Assembly (NCBI GenBank): GCA_900618425.1 | Contig: UZAN01040964.1 | Span: forward strand, 8,082-52,980 | Reading direction: 5' to 3' | Source of the DNA: Echinostoma caproni | Lineage: Eukaryota > Platyhelminthes > Trematoda > Plagiorchiida > Echinostomatidae | DNA: 44,899 nt | Shown here: positions 35,746-44,899 of the stretch, piece by piece | Layout: the number at the start of each line of letters is the position of its first letter | Numbering within the stretch: position 1 is the stretch's first letter | Position numbers and translations under genes: made by a program | The notes under the pieces: generated by a model | Databases searched by the model: none | The model's input: only the letters and a program-made list of their open reading frames with translations | Told to the model about the DNA's origin: nothing

Positions 35746-36001
35746 CTTGATAGATACATGCAACGAATTCACCTTTGAAATTGAATCAAATCCTCCATTA
35801 TTCACATGGTATGGTTTTATTGAACGTCGTCATTTTAATCGGATTATTTGAAATCAACTACGGAAGTGGCAAATCCATTATTATTCTTAGAAATTAACGG
35901 ATTAATACAAATCTGGAACTGTATTGTGGGAAGATATTTCTTTATTCATTCATGGGTCGAGAAAATTATTTGGCATTTAGAAAATCTTCATATCTGTCCA
36001 G
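35746..36001. other. No recognised feature
   Basis: Short AT-rich stretch between the SINE and the candidate exon; nothing else seen. Confidence 0.4.
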
Positions 36002-36179
36002 TCACTATATGCATACTTTCCAAAGGGGCTTCATCGATGATAGTCACGCGGATGTCGATGTTAAGAATACTGGAGATGATTCTACTCACAAACACAACCA
36101 TGCCGCATCTAATTGTGATTTAGAAAAAATACTGAACAAACTAACTTTTTCTGTAGTTCTAGCACTGCGTGCAAATCAG
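36002..36179 (+). CDS. Candidate exon, ZIP-type metal transporter fragment
   Basis: The plus frame is open from about 35898 to 36341. TTCATATCTGTCCAG (to 36001) is a plausible splice acceptor. The following text has a His/Asp-rich loop (DDSHADVDVKNTG, then THKHNHAA) and then KLTFSVVLAL, which resembles the start of membrane segment 4 of ZIP (SLC39) transporters, where a His-containing HSxxEG motif normally follows. The match stops there: either the exon ends at GT 36169-36170, leaving a phase that would allow His next, or at CAG/GT 36180. No further exon was found. The resemblance is short and could be accidental. Confidence 0.2.
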
Positions 36180-36214
36180 GTCAACCTTTCAAGGGAGGAC
36201 AATTGCCACACAAA

Positions 36215-36232
36215 TACACACACACACACACA
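36215..36232. repeat. (AC)n microsatellite
   Basis: A short AC run just after the candidate exon. Confidence 0.9.
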
Positions 36233-36341
36233 AGAACCTCTGCGAGCACCTCATCTCCAGAAAAGCTCAAGTTATCTGAAGGTCTATCCTTTTTCTAGCT
36301 ACCAGGGAGCTTGGTTTAGCAGTCGGAATCTGCGCAAATAG

Positions 36342-37129
36342 CTTCTGGCAATTTCGTGCTCCGCTCCAAAATGGTTCAATGAGTCCAATCGGAGGATGCT
36401 GGACCTATTGAATTGTCAACATCAATTTCTATTGCATGAAAATATTTAGATCAGTGCAGGCCACATGGTAATGATAACAACGTCAGTAGGAATGAAAATA
36501 TTTATCAATATTCATATTAGTTCAGGGTTGACGTGCTTGCTGCAAACGGTCAATATCACACTGCGTGTTCCCACTTTCACATGAATCTTCAATTTCGTAA
36601 TGAACCTACCAGAACGGTTACCCTATCAACCGTAATTGATGTCGATATTTAATATATGTTGTATTCTCACAACTAATAGTAGTAATTGTGTGATTTATCC
36701 CAATTGTCCATGACTATGTAGGAACTTTTCTTTTGTTTTCTTATGTGAGAAAATTGTTAGTGCATAGGGAACACCTGAAACAGTGTTAAAATTGCCAAAC
36801 GTTTTCAACAATCCGTCTGTCCAAGTCCGCTTCGGTCGATCTGTCCGGACCAATTTAACTGGTAAATGTTTCCAGTGGACATAACTTTGATATCAAACGT
36901 ATACACGGAGCTAACCCTCATTTGTCCCCTGATTGTAAACGAGCCCTTGCTACCCTCCCGGGTAACTGAAGAATGTTTCATTTTGAACGGATTTACTGCA
37001 AAAACCTACAGTTACCAATGTTGCCGAACCAATTCCCGAACCCTGAACAAAGTGCATCATCCTCTGAAAACTCAGTTAGGCTCGGGGTAGCAGGTTGTTC
37101 ACAGATTTTAAGCTTTCCATTCTTTATGA
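36342..37129. other. No recognised gene
   Basis: Plus frames at 36866-37155 could include the decayed linker that precedes a PLE endonuclease, but I cannot match it. Confidence 0.4.
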
Positions 37130-37484
37130 CTAGTTATTCTACTAATACCAATTAACTTTCTGAGTTTCTCCTATGGTACATTTTATTCAATCGAAATTGC
37201 CTCATCAGTCTGAATCATTTGTTCTATATCAGTTCACGTGCACTTGTAGTGCTCGCCATATCGGACACACAATGAGGCGTCTGTCCAAGAGAATGTCTGA
37301 ATATTGTTCTACTGCTCTTCGAAAAAGAACGGAAAGAATCTTGAACAGCTCACTCCTGCAACATTTGGTCGACAATGGACAAAGGATTGTCCAAGAAACC
37401 AGTTTCTTCATCGCATCTAAGAGCCACGCTAAAAGATTACGTCAGAAGATCCTGACGACTGCGGAACCCATGACAATTCTGTGA
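37130..37484 (+). pseudogene. Penelope-like GIY-YIG endonuclease, copy 5
   Basis: An open plus frame ending in TGA at 37482-37484 encodes most of a PLE endonuclease: YQFTCTCSARHIGHTMRRLS then KRMSEY (about 37228-37305), QHLVDNGQRIVQETSFFIAS (about 37360-37420), and KILTTAEPMTIL at the end. The domain is uninterrupted in this copy, and the Cys pair, the YIG-like (HIG) turn and the Arg-rich helix are visible. Tyr of YIG is replaced by His. No RT lies upstream, so it is a 5'-truncated insertion. C/T-rich sequence follows at once, as in the other PLE 3' ends. Confidence 0.82.
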
Positions 37485-37980
37485 CACCTTTTATTCTCTC
37501 TCCCCTTCCATTACTCTTCATTGATTATCTTTTTCGCACACTTTCACGCCTGTTTTATTAATTCTTGGCTAACACCGTTCACATCTTGTCCAGTTCACAC
37601 ATTTTCACCCGGATTCTTCCTATCCAATTATCGTGATCCCATTACTTGTTGTCAATCGAACATTTCGCACACAGATATTCACTGAACTCCAGTCTAGGCC
37701 TCGTATTAATTTGAATTACTGAGGTTCCCCCCCCTCCGTCGATTTGTTTCACTGGGTCTACTCTACTCTTTGGTGTCACATGTACTGCTAAGGTAAATGC
37801 TGGCGGACGTAGATGCTTGAAAAAGGGTGTAGCTTGAGGTTTATTTTAAGCAGCACAAGCTACTCCATTTCACCTGTTCGCCGAGTTTGGCAAGTTGTTT
37901 GCAAAGGTTTCATTACCAGCCGAGATCACATCATCAGTGCTTGTCAGTGCTTTCTTTACACAAGTTATCTTTATATATAG
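37485..37980 (+). repeat. PLE 3' untranslated region
   Basis: Pyrimidine-rich sequence directly downstream of the endonuclease stop, with a run of eight C (near 37726) and later GTAGCTTGAGG / GCACAAGCTACTCC, a possible small hairpin. The right border is uncertain. Confidence 0.45.
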
Positions 37981-39114
37981 TCCGTGTCGTGGCCACGTCG
38001 TGACACACGCACACACACACACATCAGCTGTGGCCCGTGTGTTTTTCAAAAACTAAATCATCCGGTGACGATTTCACATGCTTTCAACCTTATCTTCTCC
38101 CCATTCCATTGTACCGGTCCCCAGCAGGGATGTGCGAACTGCTTCTCTGACATCTTGGTTATGTATGCTCCTTTGGTTCCCCCGACCGGGGATTGCGTAC
38201 ACCATCTCTATGTGTTTTGACTGATCAGTCCCCCAGGTGGAACAAGTCTGTCTGATTTAAGCATGCGGAGTCCTCTTGCGTCAGCAAAGGGCTCTTGTGT
38301 TTTTACACTTCTATTCTGTCCCCGTTCGCTTTTCCCCTCTCACGTACACGGTCGCCTCCGATTATCCGAACTGCTTTCATCTCCAACAAATTTCCACTGA
38401 ACCTCATTCTTGATCATTTTCCCGCCCACTTGAGATCTCCATCCGAGAGGGTATTGATTGTCCGTTCAGCTAAGAATCCCTTCTCCATTAGCTTCTCTGG
38501 TCGGATATGCATCTCAGTAGAGCGACTATTCCAAATTCTATGTGAAANAGTTCTCTCCCTCACTCTCCACATATTTCAACTGTTTTCCGAAAACTTGGAA
38601 CCCTCCCCCACACACACTTTTTCATGCATAAATACTGCTTACATTATTCCAAATTAGGTATATTACTTTTTAACTGATTTGAATATGGGTGTGGTTTGTA
38701 GCTCAGGTTGATGGTTTGTGGTATATTACTGATATATATATATATTACTGCATTACTTTATTACTATATTATGTATTACTATATTACTGGTACACTGGTA
38801 CACATTCATCCTTGATTTGAAAGAAAATGGTTTTACAGTTGCCATTGGTTTTTATGGGCTTCAGCCAAAATAACGTGGACTTAGGTAAACTTCTTTGATG
38901 AGTCTCCTTGTTCCGATGCACTGGGAGGAGGGGGCTCGTTTTGTTGAGCTAAATCGTGTTGAAGCATACTTTCTCAATTCGAGTCATGCAAGCTCTGTAA
39001 AACCGAGATAAAAGGTCTGAACAATATAAATTCTTTTCTGAACGTGTGTGTGTACGTGTGTCCACATATAGAAATAGTACCACGCTTTACCCTGCTTGTC
39101 TTTTAACTAGAACA
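37981..39114. other. Pyrimidine-rich stretch, no recognised gene
   Basis: Includes an (AC)n tract at 38003-38022 and a plus frame at 38295-38657 whose Ser/Pro-rich text simply reflects base composition. An N lies at 38548. Confidence 0.4.
38721..38790. repeat. ATTACT/AT tandem repeat
   Basis: Imperfect ATTACT units mixed with an AT run. Confidence 0.75.
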
Positions 39115-39275
39115 AGGCAATGGTGGCCAAGTGATTAGGTCACCAACTTGTTAACTTTGTGTCCCAGGTTCGAACCACCCTACCGCCGTCCGTCTTCCCA
39201 GGCGGCCTTTGTGTGGCCGCGGCCTTCTTTCCTGAATTTCCACTATACATTTTTTATGCCCAATAAATAAAGAAT
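39115..39275 (+). mobile_element. SINE family 3, copy A
   Basis: A tRNA-like head has the A box TGGCCAAGTGATTAGG (39124-39139) and B box GGTTCGAACC (39167-39176), then a CGCCGTCCGTCTTCCCAGG block and TGTGGCCGCGGCCTTCTTTC, and an A-rich end (CCCAATAAATAAAGAATGG). The same blocks occur on the minus strand at 24592-24790, where the B box is eroded. The head is not a functional tRNA because the acceptor and anticodon arms do not pair. Confidence 0.7.
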
Positions 39276-40749
39276 GGAAGTAGAAAAACATTTATAAGAC
39301 ATTTATTTATTTAGACATGCGATAATGTTCATTTGCTTGAGCAAAAGTCTTTCTTTGGGAAGCCCCGTGAATCTGTATTTCTTTGTTTGAATTCCGACAG
39401 CTGTCGGCTAGAGGGAATGCATTCACTGATTGTTCCAAGTGTTAGTTTAATTAATTTGCTTGTTTACTTTTTCATTAACTTGTCATTATTTAACCGAGCA
39501 GTTCCCCGGGTAGAGGTTACCGTGAATAAGGCAGTGAGGCGGCAGTTAGCGAGCAAATGTGGCGATACACATTACAGAGTGTTCCCCAAAACACTGAACT
39601 AATTTACACGGACGATAAAAGCACTCCGTTTTTCGATAGTCAGATAGAGGCAATGAGCGGATACTGCTTGGCTAGAACGAATCTATCAACGTATAGCAGT
39701 GACTTCAACTTACTTTTTAGCTATGCTATAGTACAAAAACATTTTGTGTCAGATTTAGCATACTAGAACAATTAATTACCGAATCCTGGTATCCAGAGCA
39801 AATTATTTACAAAGTGAACCGTACTTACGGTCCTCCGTACGGCAGTCCACACTTTGGGTACCATTATCCGCGTTGACCTTACCGGAGACCGTATCGGTGC
39901 AACACAAGTAGACTACCTAGTTTCTTTTGGTTTTAGCCACGTTATCAATGTGTGCCTATTTCGCCTTCTGATAGCCTTGTTCCAGTCGATGTCTGAAGGC
40001 CACCAATACTTCCTTTAGTTACGTCTGTGATGACTAAAAATGTTTTCGACTAAGATAGATTTTAATGATCTAGGACCAAATTTATAGTTGTAAACCAACG
40101 GAACGCGAGAATGTCACATTCCTGTCATAGCCGTAGTGTTCCTATACTTATTTCATCGAAACCGGATTGAACAAATGTTAAAAGAGAAGTAGAACCCCGA
40201 GTGTTAGTGCATTTTATTGTCCGAAAAAATAGGTACGATGTGATGTTCTACATGTAAACCATTAGTTTGCTACCTGCGGAAATTACGTACATTCGTTAGT
40301 TTACTCCCGGGACCTTGAGGTCAAGTCTGTTTTTTTTTCCGTTTAAAGGCTAGCAACTGTTAAACGTTTTTCGATAGCCGTTAGAAGTGTACTTTAATCT
40401 TAGTTATCTGCGTCGAGGCGATGAGCAAGCTTCAGCGAATGTTTTGCGGAATGCGGAAGCCCAAAGACGACAATTCACTGTGAGGCCCGGCGTATCCTCT
40501 AGTCTCGGTAATATTCCAGTGAATCGACATAACGTTTGATGCTAATATGTCACATTTTTCATTGTTAGCACCGAGCTGGTTGGCCCGTTTTGATTGTACT
40601 TATAGCATAGTATGCAGACTGGCAATCGCCGGATTTTCAAACCGCGTCCACGTACCTTGTCGATTGTCATTTAATCTTCCGGTCGGACATTTAAAGTTGC
40701 CTGATGTCGTTGTTTTGAGGTAGGCAGCCTTTTTACTAGACAATTTAGT
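39276..40749. other. No recognised gene
   Basis: Frames at 39333-39766 (+) have no familiar motif. Nothing else seen. Confidence 0.4.
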
Positions 40750-40970
40750 GCAACAAACAACAGACCTGCTGTTCATTGGTAAAACCCGGTAACCTAAGCC
40801 CCGAGACTTAGAGTCGTGAACCACAGAAGGCCCCGATGAGTTAGGCATATAATTGAACCGGACGACAGCAAAGCTTTTACCACCAAAGTTGGTTGGCGGT
40901 GGCTGGGCTTGAACCTCGGACCATTAGGTCCGAAGCACGCCGCTGACTACTGCTCCACGACCACACTCGT
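40750..40970 (-). mobile_element. SINE family 2, copy B
   Basis: On the minus strand the head is well kept: A box TGGTCGTGGAGCAGTAG (complement of 40947-40963) and B box GGTTCAAGCCC (40905-40915). CCAACTTTGGTGGT, AGCTTTGCTGTCGTCCGGTT, TCGGGGCCTTCTGTGGTTC and GGCTTAGGTTACCGGGTTTT follow, ending near GAACAGCAGGTCTGTTG. It is the best reference copy for the family; 26430-26655 and 13169-13283 are relatives. Confidence 0.72.
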
Positions 40971-42043
40971 ACGTTATAATTTGGAATAAATGTTAGCATG
41001 GCGAATTTGCATTTGAGTCCAATGGGGTTGTTTAAAATCCCTTCAAAAAGTTCTTATTGAGGAGCAAGAGAAACGTGTTTCTAGAGCAGCCAATATGAAT
41101 GGAAGTTTTGTATATCGCTGACCGTGGGATGTTGAAAAGACGTGGAGTGGTTCATCTGGTAACTGTTGATTGTCAGTCGTTGATGTTTTGTCCAGTGTAT
41201 CAAATGGTAGAACAAACGCCTGACAGAACTATTCTAAGCGGTGCAGTACATAAATCAATTATCATAAGTTGTTGCCTAAAACAAATATACCGCTAACATA
41301 TTGTAAGCGTTCGCACTTATCTATAGACAAAATGCATGCTACTTGATTGGGTGAAAGTTAGTTGATTGAATTATTGGTGGCTTTGAAAAGCTCCTCGTAG
41401 AGGTGCGGGTTTGTCAACACCCTCTTTTGAGACCAAAGTATCCTGGGTTTTGTCGAGTTCAAACAGCAGTTGCTACTGGGTAACTCTCTGGCATTATTAT
41501 CGAGAACATTACTGCGACTGCATTGAAAAGAGTAATAAAAGCCTTGTGGCAAGCACAAGGCTCGGGTTTTTATCACATTCCGTGGAAATAATTGAAGTGC
41601 AATACCCGAGGGAAAATGCTCTACTGTCCAAGATCAATTGTTTTAAGGTGCAATTGTAAAGGAATGATTAGAATACAGAGGCCAACTTTGAACATTGACT
41701 GTGTCTTATACTGCTTATTTTTTAATTTCTATTGAGTGGAATTTTCCGCTGCGGTTCATTTTCACTTTTATCCGACGAAACTGTTTGTCCCAAATGATCA
41801 TGAGCGGCACATCTCACACACCCGTCCACAAACGCTCCTCAATCGTTTGTGTGTGTGTGTTTTGGTGGCCGCTGTCTATTTACTTTTCGCTGCTCATAAA
41901 AACAGATCATTAGCATTTAACTCAGAATTAATTCTGAGTAGTGGTGTGTGATAATTAATATTGATTGATTTGAATTGACTGTCCTTGGGATTTCAGCTTC
42001 CTCAAACAATCCTCAGTTTATCGAATCAACGTTACACTCGGAA
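40971..42043. other. No recognised gene
   Basis: Short frames on both strands without motifs. A 20-base perfect palindrome lies at 41920-41939. Confidence 0.4.
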
Positions 42044-42088
42044 GCAATAGACTCGAGCTTTTGTCTTATGAGAACTCATCAGTAGCGC
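42044..42088 (-). ncRNA. Type I hammerhead ribozyme, copy 4
   Basis: The minus strand reads stem I GCGCTA (complement of 42083-42088), CTGATGAG (42075-42082), an imperfect stem II, CAAAAG in place of CGAAAC, a short stem III, GTC (42050-42052), and TATTGC (42044-42049). GCGCTA and TATTGC pair at five of six positions including one G-T wobble. These differ from GCACTG/CAATGC at 15.07 kb, so pairing is kept with different bases. Confidence 0.6.
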
Positions 42089-42165
42089 ATATCCACTGGT
42101 CCGGGGTATGAACTTCGGACCCATTGCATGGAAGGTCTGTGCGTTACCACCAGGCAAAACTCCAG
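42044..42165 (-). mobile_element. tRNA-headed hammerhead SINE, copy 4
   Basis: The minus strand has an A-box-like TGCCTGGTGGTAACGC (complement of 42141-42156), a B box GAAGTTCATACC (42105-42116) and a hammerhead core at 42044-42088. The head resembles a Gly-type tRNA and again differs from the other copies. The CCGGACCAGT segment between B box and ribozyme resembles the equivalent segment of other copies in length. Confidence 0.6.
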
Positions 42166-43199
42166 TCAATATCTATGTAACTTCCAGTGAATTCAACCAA
42201 TCCCTTTTTCAGTCCAGTGAAATTAGTGTAGGTTTTATTTAGTCAGTTATGCCAGAAACAGTTGGGCGTCTAAAGCCTAAACATGATCAACAGATGAGTG
42301 AAGCCAGGAGATTTTTCAAACGCATTATCAGATTGCTCATGCTACGGCACGCTGGGAACGTGCGATGCCTTGTAATTTTCTACTGACGAATGCAAAAATT
42401 AGGCTGCCTGAGTGATTCAGCACAGAGCGGAAGTTAGAAATCCGGTGTTGGAATGTTCGCATCTTGCTGAATTCAGGAGGACGAGTTCAGTATGATAGAT
42501 TTTACACCGATGTGAAATGCGTCACAAGGTCCAGAGTGGATAACAACTACCGTTTAAACCACACCAGTCAACGTAACCATTGACAGCCCTATGCCTCTTG
42601 CAACGATTTCTTCATGGAGAAATTTGGTCTAGAATAAACAATGGATCATTGTTATTGGCTACTGAACTGCTCGGACAACAATCAATTATTACTTTCTAAC
42701 GTAGGCATTCAACATCCATTAGCTAACAAGGTATTCGGTCGATGGGCGTAGAGGTTAAAGTGAACACTATGAAGCGAGGATCGACGGAAATGGCGCAGAC
42801 AACGCGCTCATTTCTGAGCGTTTTCAAAGAGCCACCTTGCTATCTATAGCCTAAATTTTGTCTGCCTGAAAGGTCCTCTCAGCTTTAATTTAGTCTCGTA
42901 TAAAATGTTAAATGCCTACCAGTTGTACTAGTCCTGCAATCGGTTATTAGTCCTCTGTACCAGAAAGAGGACTTAGCGGCTGAGCAACAGCGATTTATTT
43001 TGACAAAATCCATTGTGAATGTTACTTTCATCGTGCTTTCGTACGCCTTTTGTGGCTCGAGCTCTTCACATTCCGGCTTACACGAAAGCGAACTCACAGG
43101 CTGGAAACTTCCTGTGGTGATCCAGGCATACGAGATGACGCCTAACCTGGAGCGACGCGTTAAAGCTTTTGACAACTACGATCAACCATACCTCACGGG
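42166..43199. other. No recognised gene
   Basis: Opposite-strand frames at 42885-43175 (-) and 43000-43236 (+) overlap, and neither has a known domain. Confidence 0.4.
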
Positions 43200-43268
43200 T
43201 GACGTCAGCAACGCGCTTACGTATCACTCCTTCTGATTACATATTATAGGTACAACTTATCAGCCAAT
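43200..43268 (+). promoter_or_regulatory. CRE-like and CCAAT-box motifs
   Basis: A perfect CRE palindrome TGACGTCA (43200-43207) is followed 56 bases later by CCAAT (43264-43268). The pair is typical of pol II promoters, but no gene follows that I can recognise, and both motifs occur by chance. Confidence 0.2.
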
Positions 43269-43479
43269 CAGATACCGTGCGGTCTAGAAAGCAGAACGAT
43301 GCAAGCAATACTGAAACGCGATTGGTAGAAGCCCGGATAACCAATGAACTTACTTTGTACACATTATTTCAGCAACATTATTTCATCTAATAAATGAACT
43401 TTTATTCCCGTGACCTTTTCCTCGCGTCTCAAGCACGTGGGATATTATGTGCTAGTGCCAGTGAGATCCAGTTCGTACG

Positions 43480-43550
43480 TGATCCATTCCGTGATTGCTA
43501 ATCCTTGATTCGTATTCCGTGATTCATATTGCGTGATTCATATTCCGAGT
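43480..43550. repeat. CGTGATTCATATTC-type minisatellite
   Basis: About four imperfect 14-15-base units (CCGTGATT..., GATTCGTATTC, CGTGATTCATATTG, CGTGATTCATATTC). Confidence 0.75.
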
Positions 43551-44607
43551 TCAATGCGTATTACTATTACTACGATTACAATCATTACCATTTCGTCAAT
43601 TTGCATCCTTCCGAGCAAGATGGCCATTCCTTCATTGACCATCATCAACATTCGATCGCGGACTTCAAAAATTTCAATTAGTTAATTAATTAATCAATTA
43701 AATAATTCTGTCACTATTTGATGTAAGCAAACGTGCATTTCGTGAGCAAAATTCCATCCTGAGTAGACATATACAAGACAATACTTTTATCAATCAATTG
43801 TTCTCAAACTCACCGACATAACTGAAGGAGTGGAGGGAGATCAACCGGATAGATGGTTTCCATACACACAACAATATCCCCTGGTGTGAAAAGTGTCATG
43901 TATGTTTCACTCCTATCAAAACACTACTGAATCTCTTATCTGACGATGTAACGGGTTTACCAATTTGCACATCGGTTCTTCCCGTGTGCACTCTGATCAT
44001 ACAATACTCTTTGATTTATTGACACCATATGGTGTTCCGCTGTAAGGTGTAAAACTCAGAGTTAATCTCCCTTTAAAGCGATCAGCCTTTTCCATCCTGA
44101 ACTAATCTTTGCCAATGTCTAACACCAGGGTTGGACAGAGCAATCACAAAACCACTCAACTCCTCCACCAATAACGAATTGATACCAGTGATCACAGTTC
44201 ACTCTTTGTCTATATATCTATCAAACTAATCAGATCAGATTTGATGAGTTAGGAGCTTAAGCGCCACCAAAATTTCTCTCAAAAATAAGTCTTTTACATT
44301 CACCTTTTTTTTCTGTCTCCTGGGTCGGCACTACTCACGTGTTGTTGACTTCGCTGGCAACAACAATCCACTATGAGTGGGACGTAAAAACAAATAGCAG
44401 TGCCTTTTAACAAACAAGGTTCTTCTTCAAAACTGTACTGTGATACAGATCACAAGAGTGTAAAACACGCAAACCAACTCCGGAAACAATGAAGCCAACG
44501 GTTCAATAAATGCAGATGGCGTGCAAGCAGGCCCACTNCCCACTGCGCGCTGACAATGGGACGAACAAGAGGTGAGCAGTGACCTTGGTGGAGCCAATCG
44601 AAATGTA

Positions 44608-44640
<33 letters not shown>

Positions 44641-44899
44641 CGCCCTAAGTGGCAGTGCGAGTGCGCCTGTTGGGATGTGCGGCTGTCTGTGTCATGGGCG
44701 CGGATTGATGATATCGGTGGGAAAGGCACGACAGAGGGCAGTGAGGAGGAGCGAATATGCTAATGGTGCGAGCGTATGAGTAAACAGCGTGGAGAACAGT
44801 TATGCGGGATGAAACTGAGGGGTGTTCACAATGTATGGTCAAACAGGCAACCAACGAAAATCATTAATTCAGTCTTAGGTACCCAGGGATCTTCACCCT
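43551..44899. other. No recognised gene
   Basis: Contains a TTAATTAATTAATCAATTAA stretch near 43680. The last 500 bases are richer in G on this strand. One N lies at 44538. Minus frames at 44427-44854 are low-complexity and unconvincing. Confidence 0.4.
44608..44640. repeat. (GT)n(GA)n microsatellite
   Basis: A short GT run passes into about thirteen GA units. Confidence 0.95.

Noticed and set aside
37907..37937. Minus-strand CTGATGA followed by GAAAC, hammerhead-like, next to the PLE at 37.1 kb
   Set aside because: No GTC (or other NUH) cleavage triplet and no stem I partner in the right place, and the orientation is opposite to the PLE. The two short motifs alone are not enough.
38700..38740. 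A-box-like GTAGCTCAGGTTG
   Set aside because: No B box or family 1 sequence follows; the next bases are an AT and ATTACT repeat.
42885..43236. Opposite-strand frames of 96 and 78 codons
   Set aside because: They overlap each other, have no known domain, and fit chance expectation.
43200..43900. Possible LTR of a Gypsy-type retrotransposon
   Set aside because: There is no second copy in the window, no primer-binding site or polypurine tract that I can see, and no gag-pol sequence nearby.
1..44899. Bacterial, phage or CRISPR content
   Set aside because: No densely packed long genes, no ribosome-binding sites and no regularly spaced direct repeats; all recognisable proteins are animal retroelements or mariner.

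Overview
The window looks like gene-poor, repeat-dense nuclear DNA of a flatworm, most probably a digenean trematode. The evidence is indirect. Remnants of Penelope-like elements (PLEs) with GIY-YIG endonucleases sit beside CR1-like non-LTR reverse transcriptases, a mariner transposase corpse and tRNA-headed SINEs. Several of the SINEs carry hammerhead-ribozyme cores, a combination known from schistosomes and their relatives. I see no operons, Shine-Dalgarno sites, rRNA or functional tRNA gene, and no confidently intact protein gene. Species cannot be fixed from this sequence alone.

Layout. 1-3.5 kb: no recognisable gene, one degenerate repeat. 3.54-4.99 kb (-): PLE with RT and endonuclease remnants. 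6.04-6.70 kb (+): C-terminal part of a CR1-like RT. 7.98-8.22 kb: second copy of the degenerate repeat. 10.46-11.37 kb (+): full-span but dead mariner transposase. 13.17-13.28 kb: SINE tail. 14.93-15.29 kb: composite tRNA/hammerhead SINE, followed by a PLE endonuclease (15.38-15.84 kb). 18.01-20.01 kb: rearranged PLE nest containing a perfect 209-bp inverted repeat. 21.43-21.58 kb: two SINE fragments back to back. 24.59-26.65 kb: a SINE, a PLE fragment, a 5'-truncated CR1-like insertion with polyadenylation signal and (TTGAC)n tail, then another SINE. 29.94-30.31 kb: 380-base assembly gap. 32.29-33.11 kb (-): second CR1-like corpse. 34.26-34.52 and 35.59-35.73 kb: hammerhead SINEs. 36.0-36.2 kb: a weak candidate exon of a ZIP-type metal transporter. 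37.13-37.98 kb: PLE endonuclease and 3' region. 39.12, 40.75 and 42.04 kb: three further SINEs, the last with a hammerhead. The final 2 kb hold short tandem repeats and weak promoter-like motifs.

How the parts relate. Nearly everything recognisable is retroelement debris. Three SINE families can be separated by comparing copies inside the window. Family 1 has a tRNA-like pol III head, then about 25-30 nt later a hammerhead core. Family 2 has a tRNA-like head and a long conserved tail. Family 3 has a tRNA-like head and a GGCCGCGGCC-containing body. The most interesting system is family 1: four copies keep a hammerhead core of 45-47 nt at the same distance from the B box although the tRNA-like heads differ strongly. 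The PLE nest at 18-20 kb is the second most interesting structure. All reading frames were judged by eye, with no database search.
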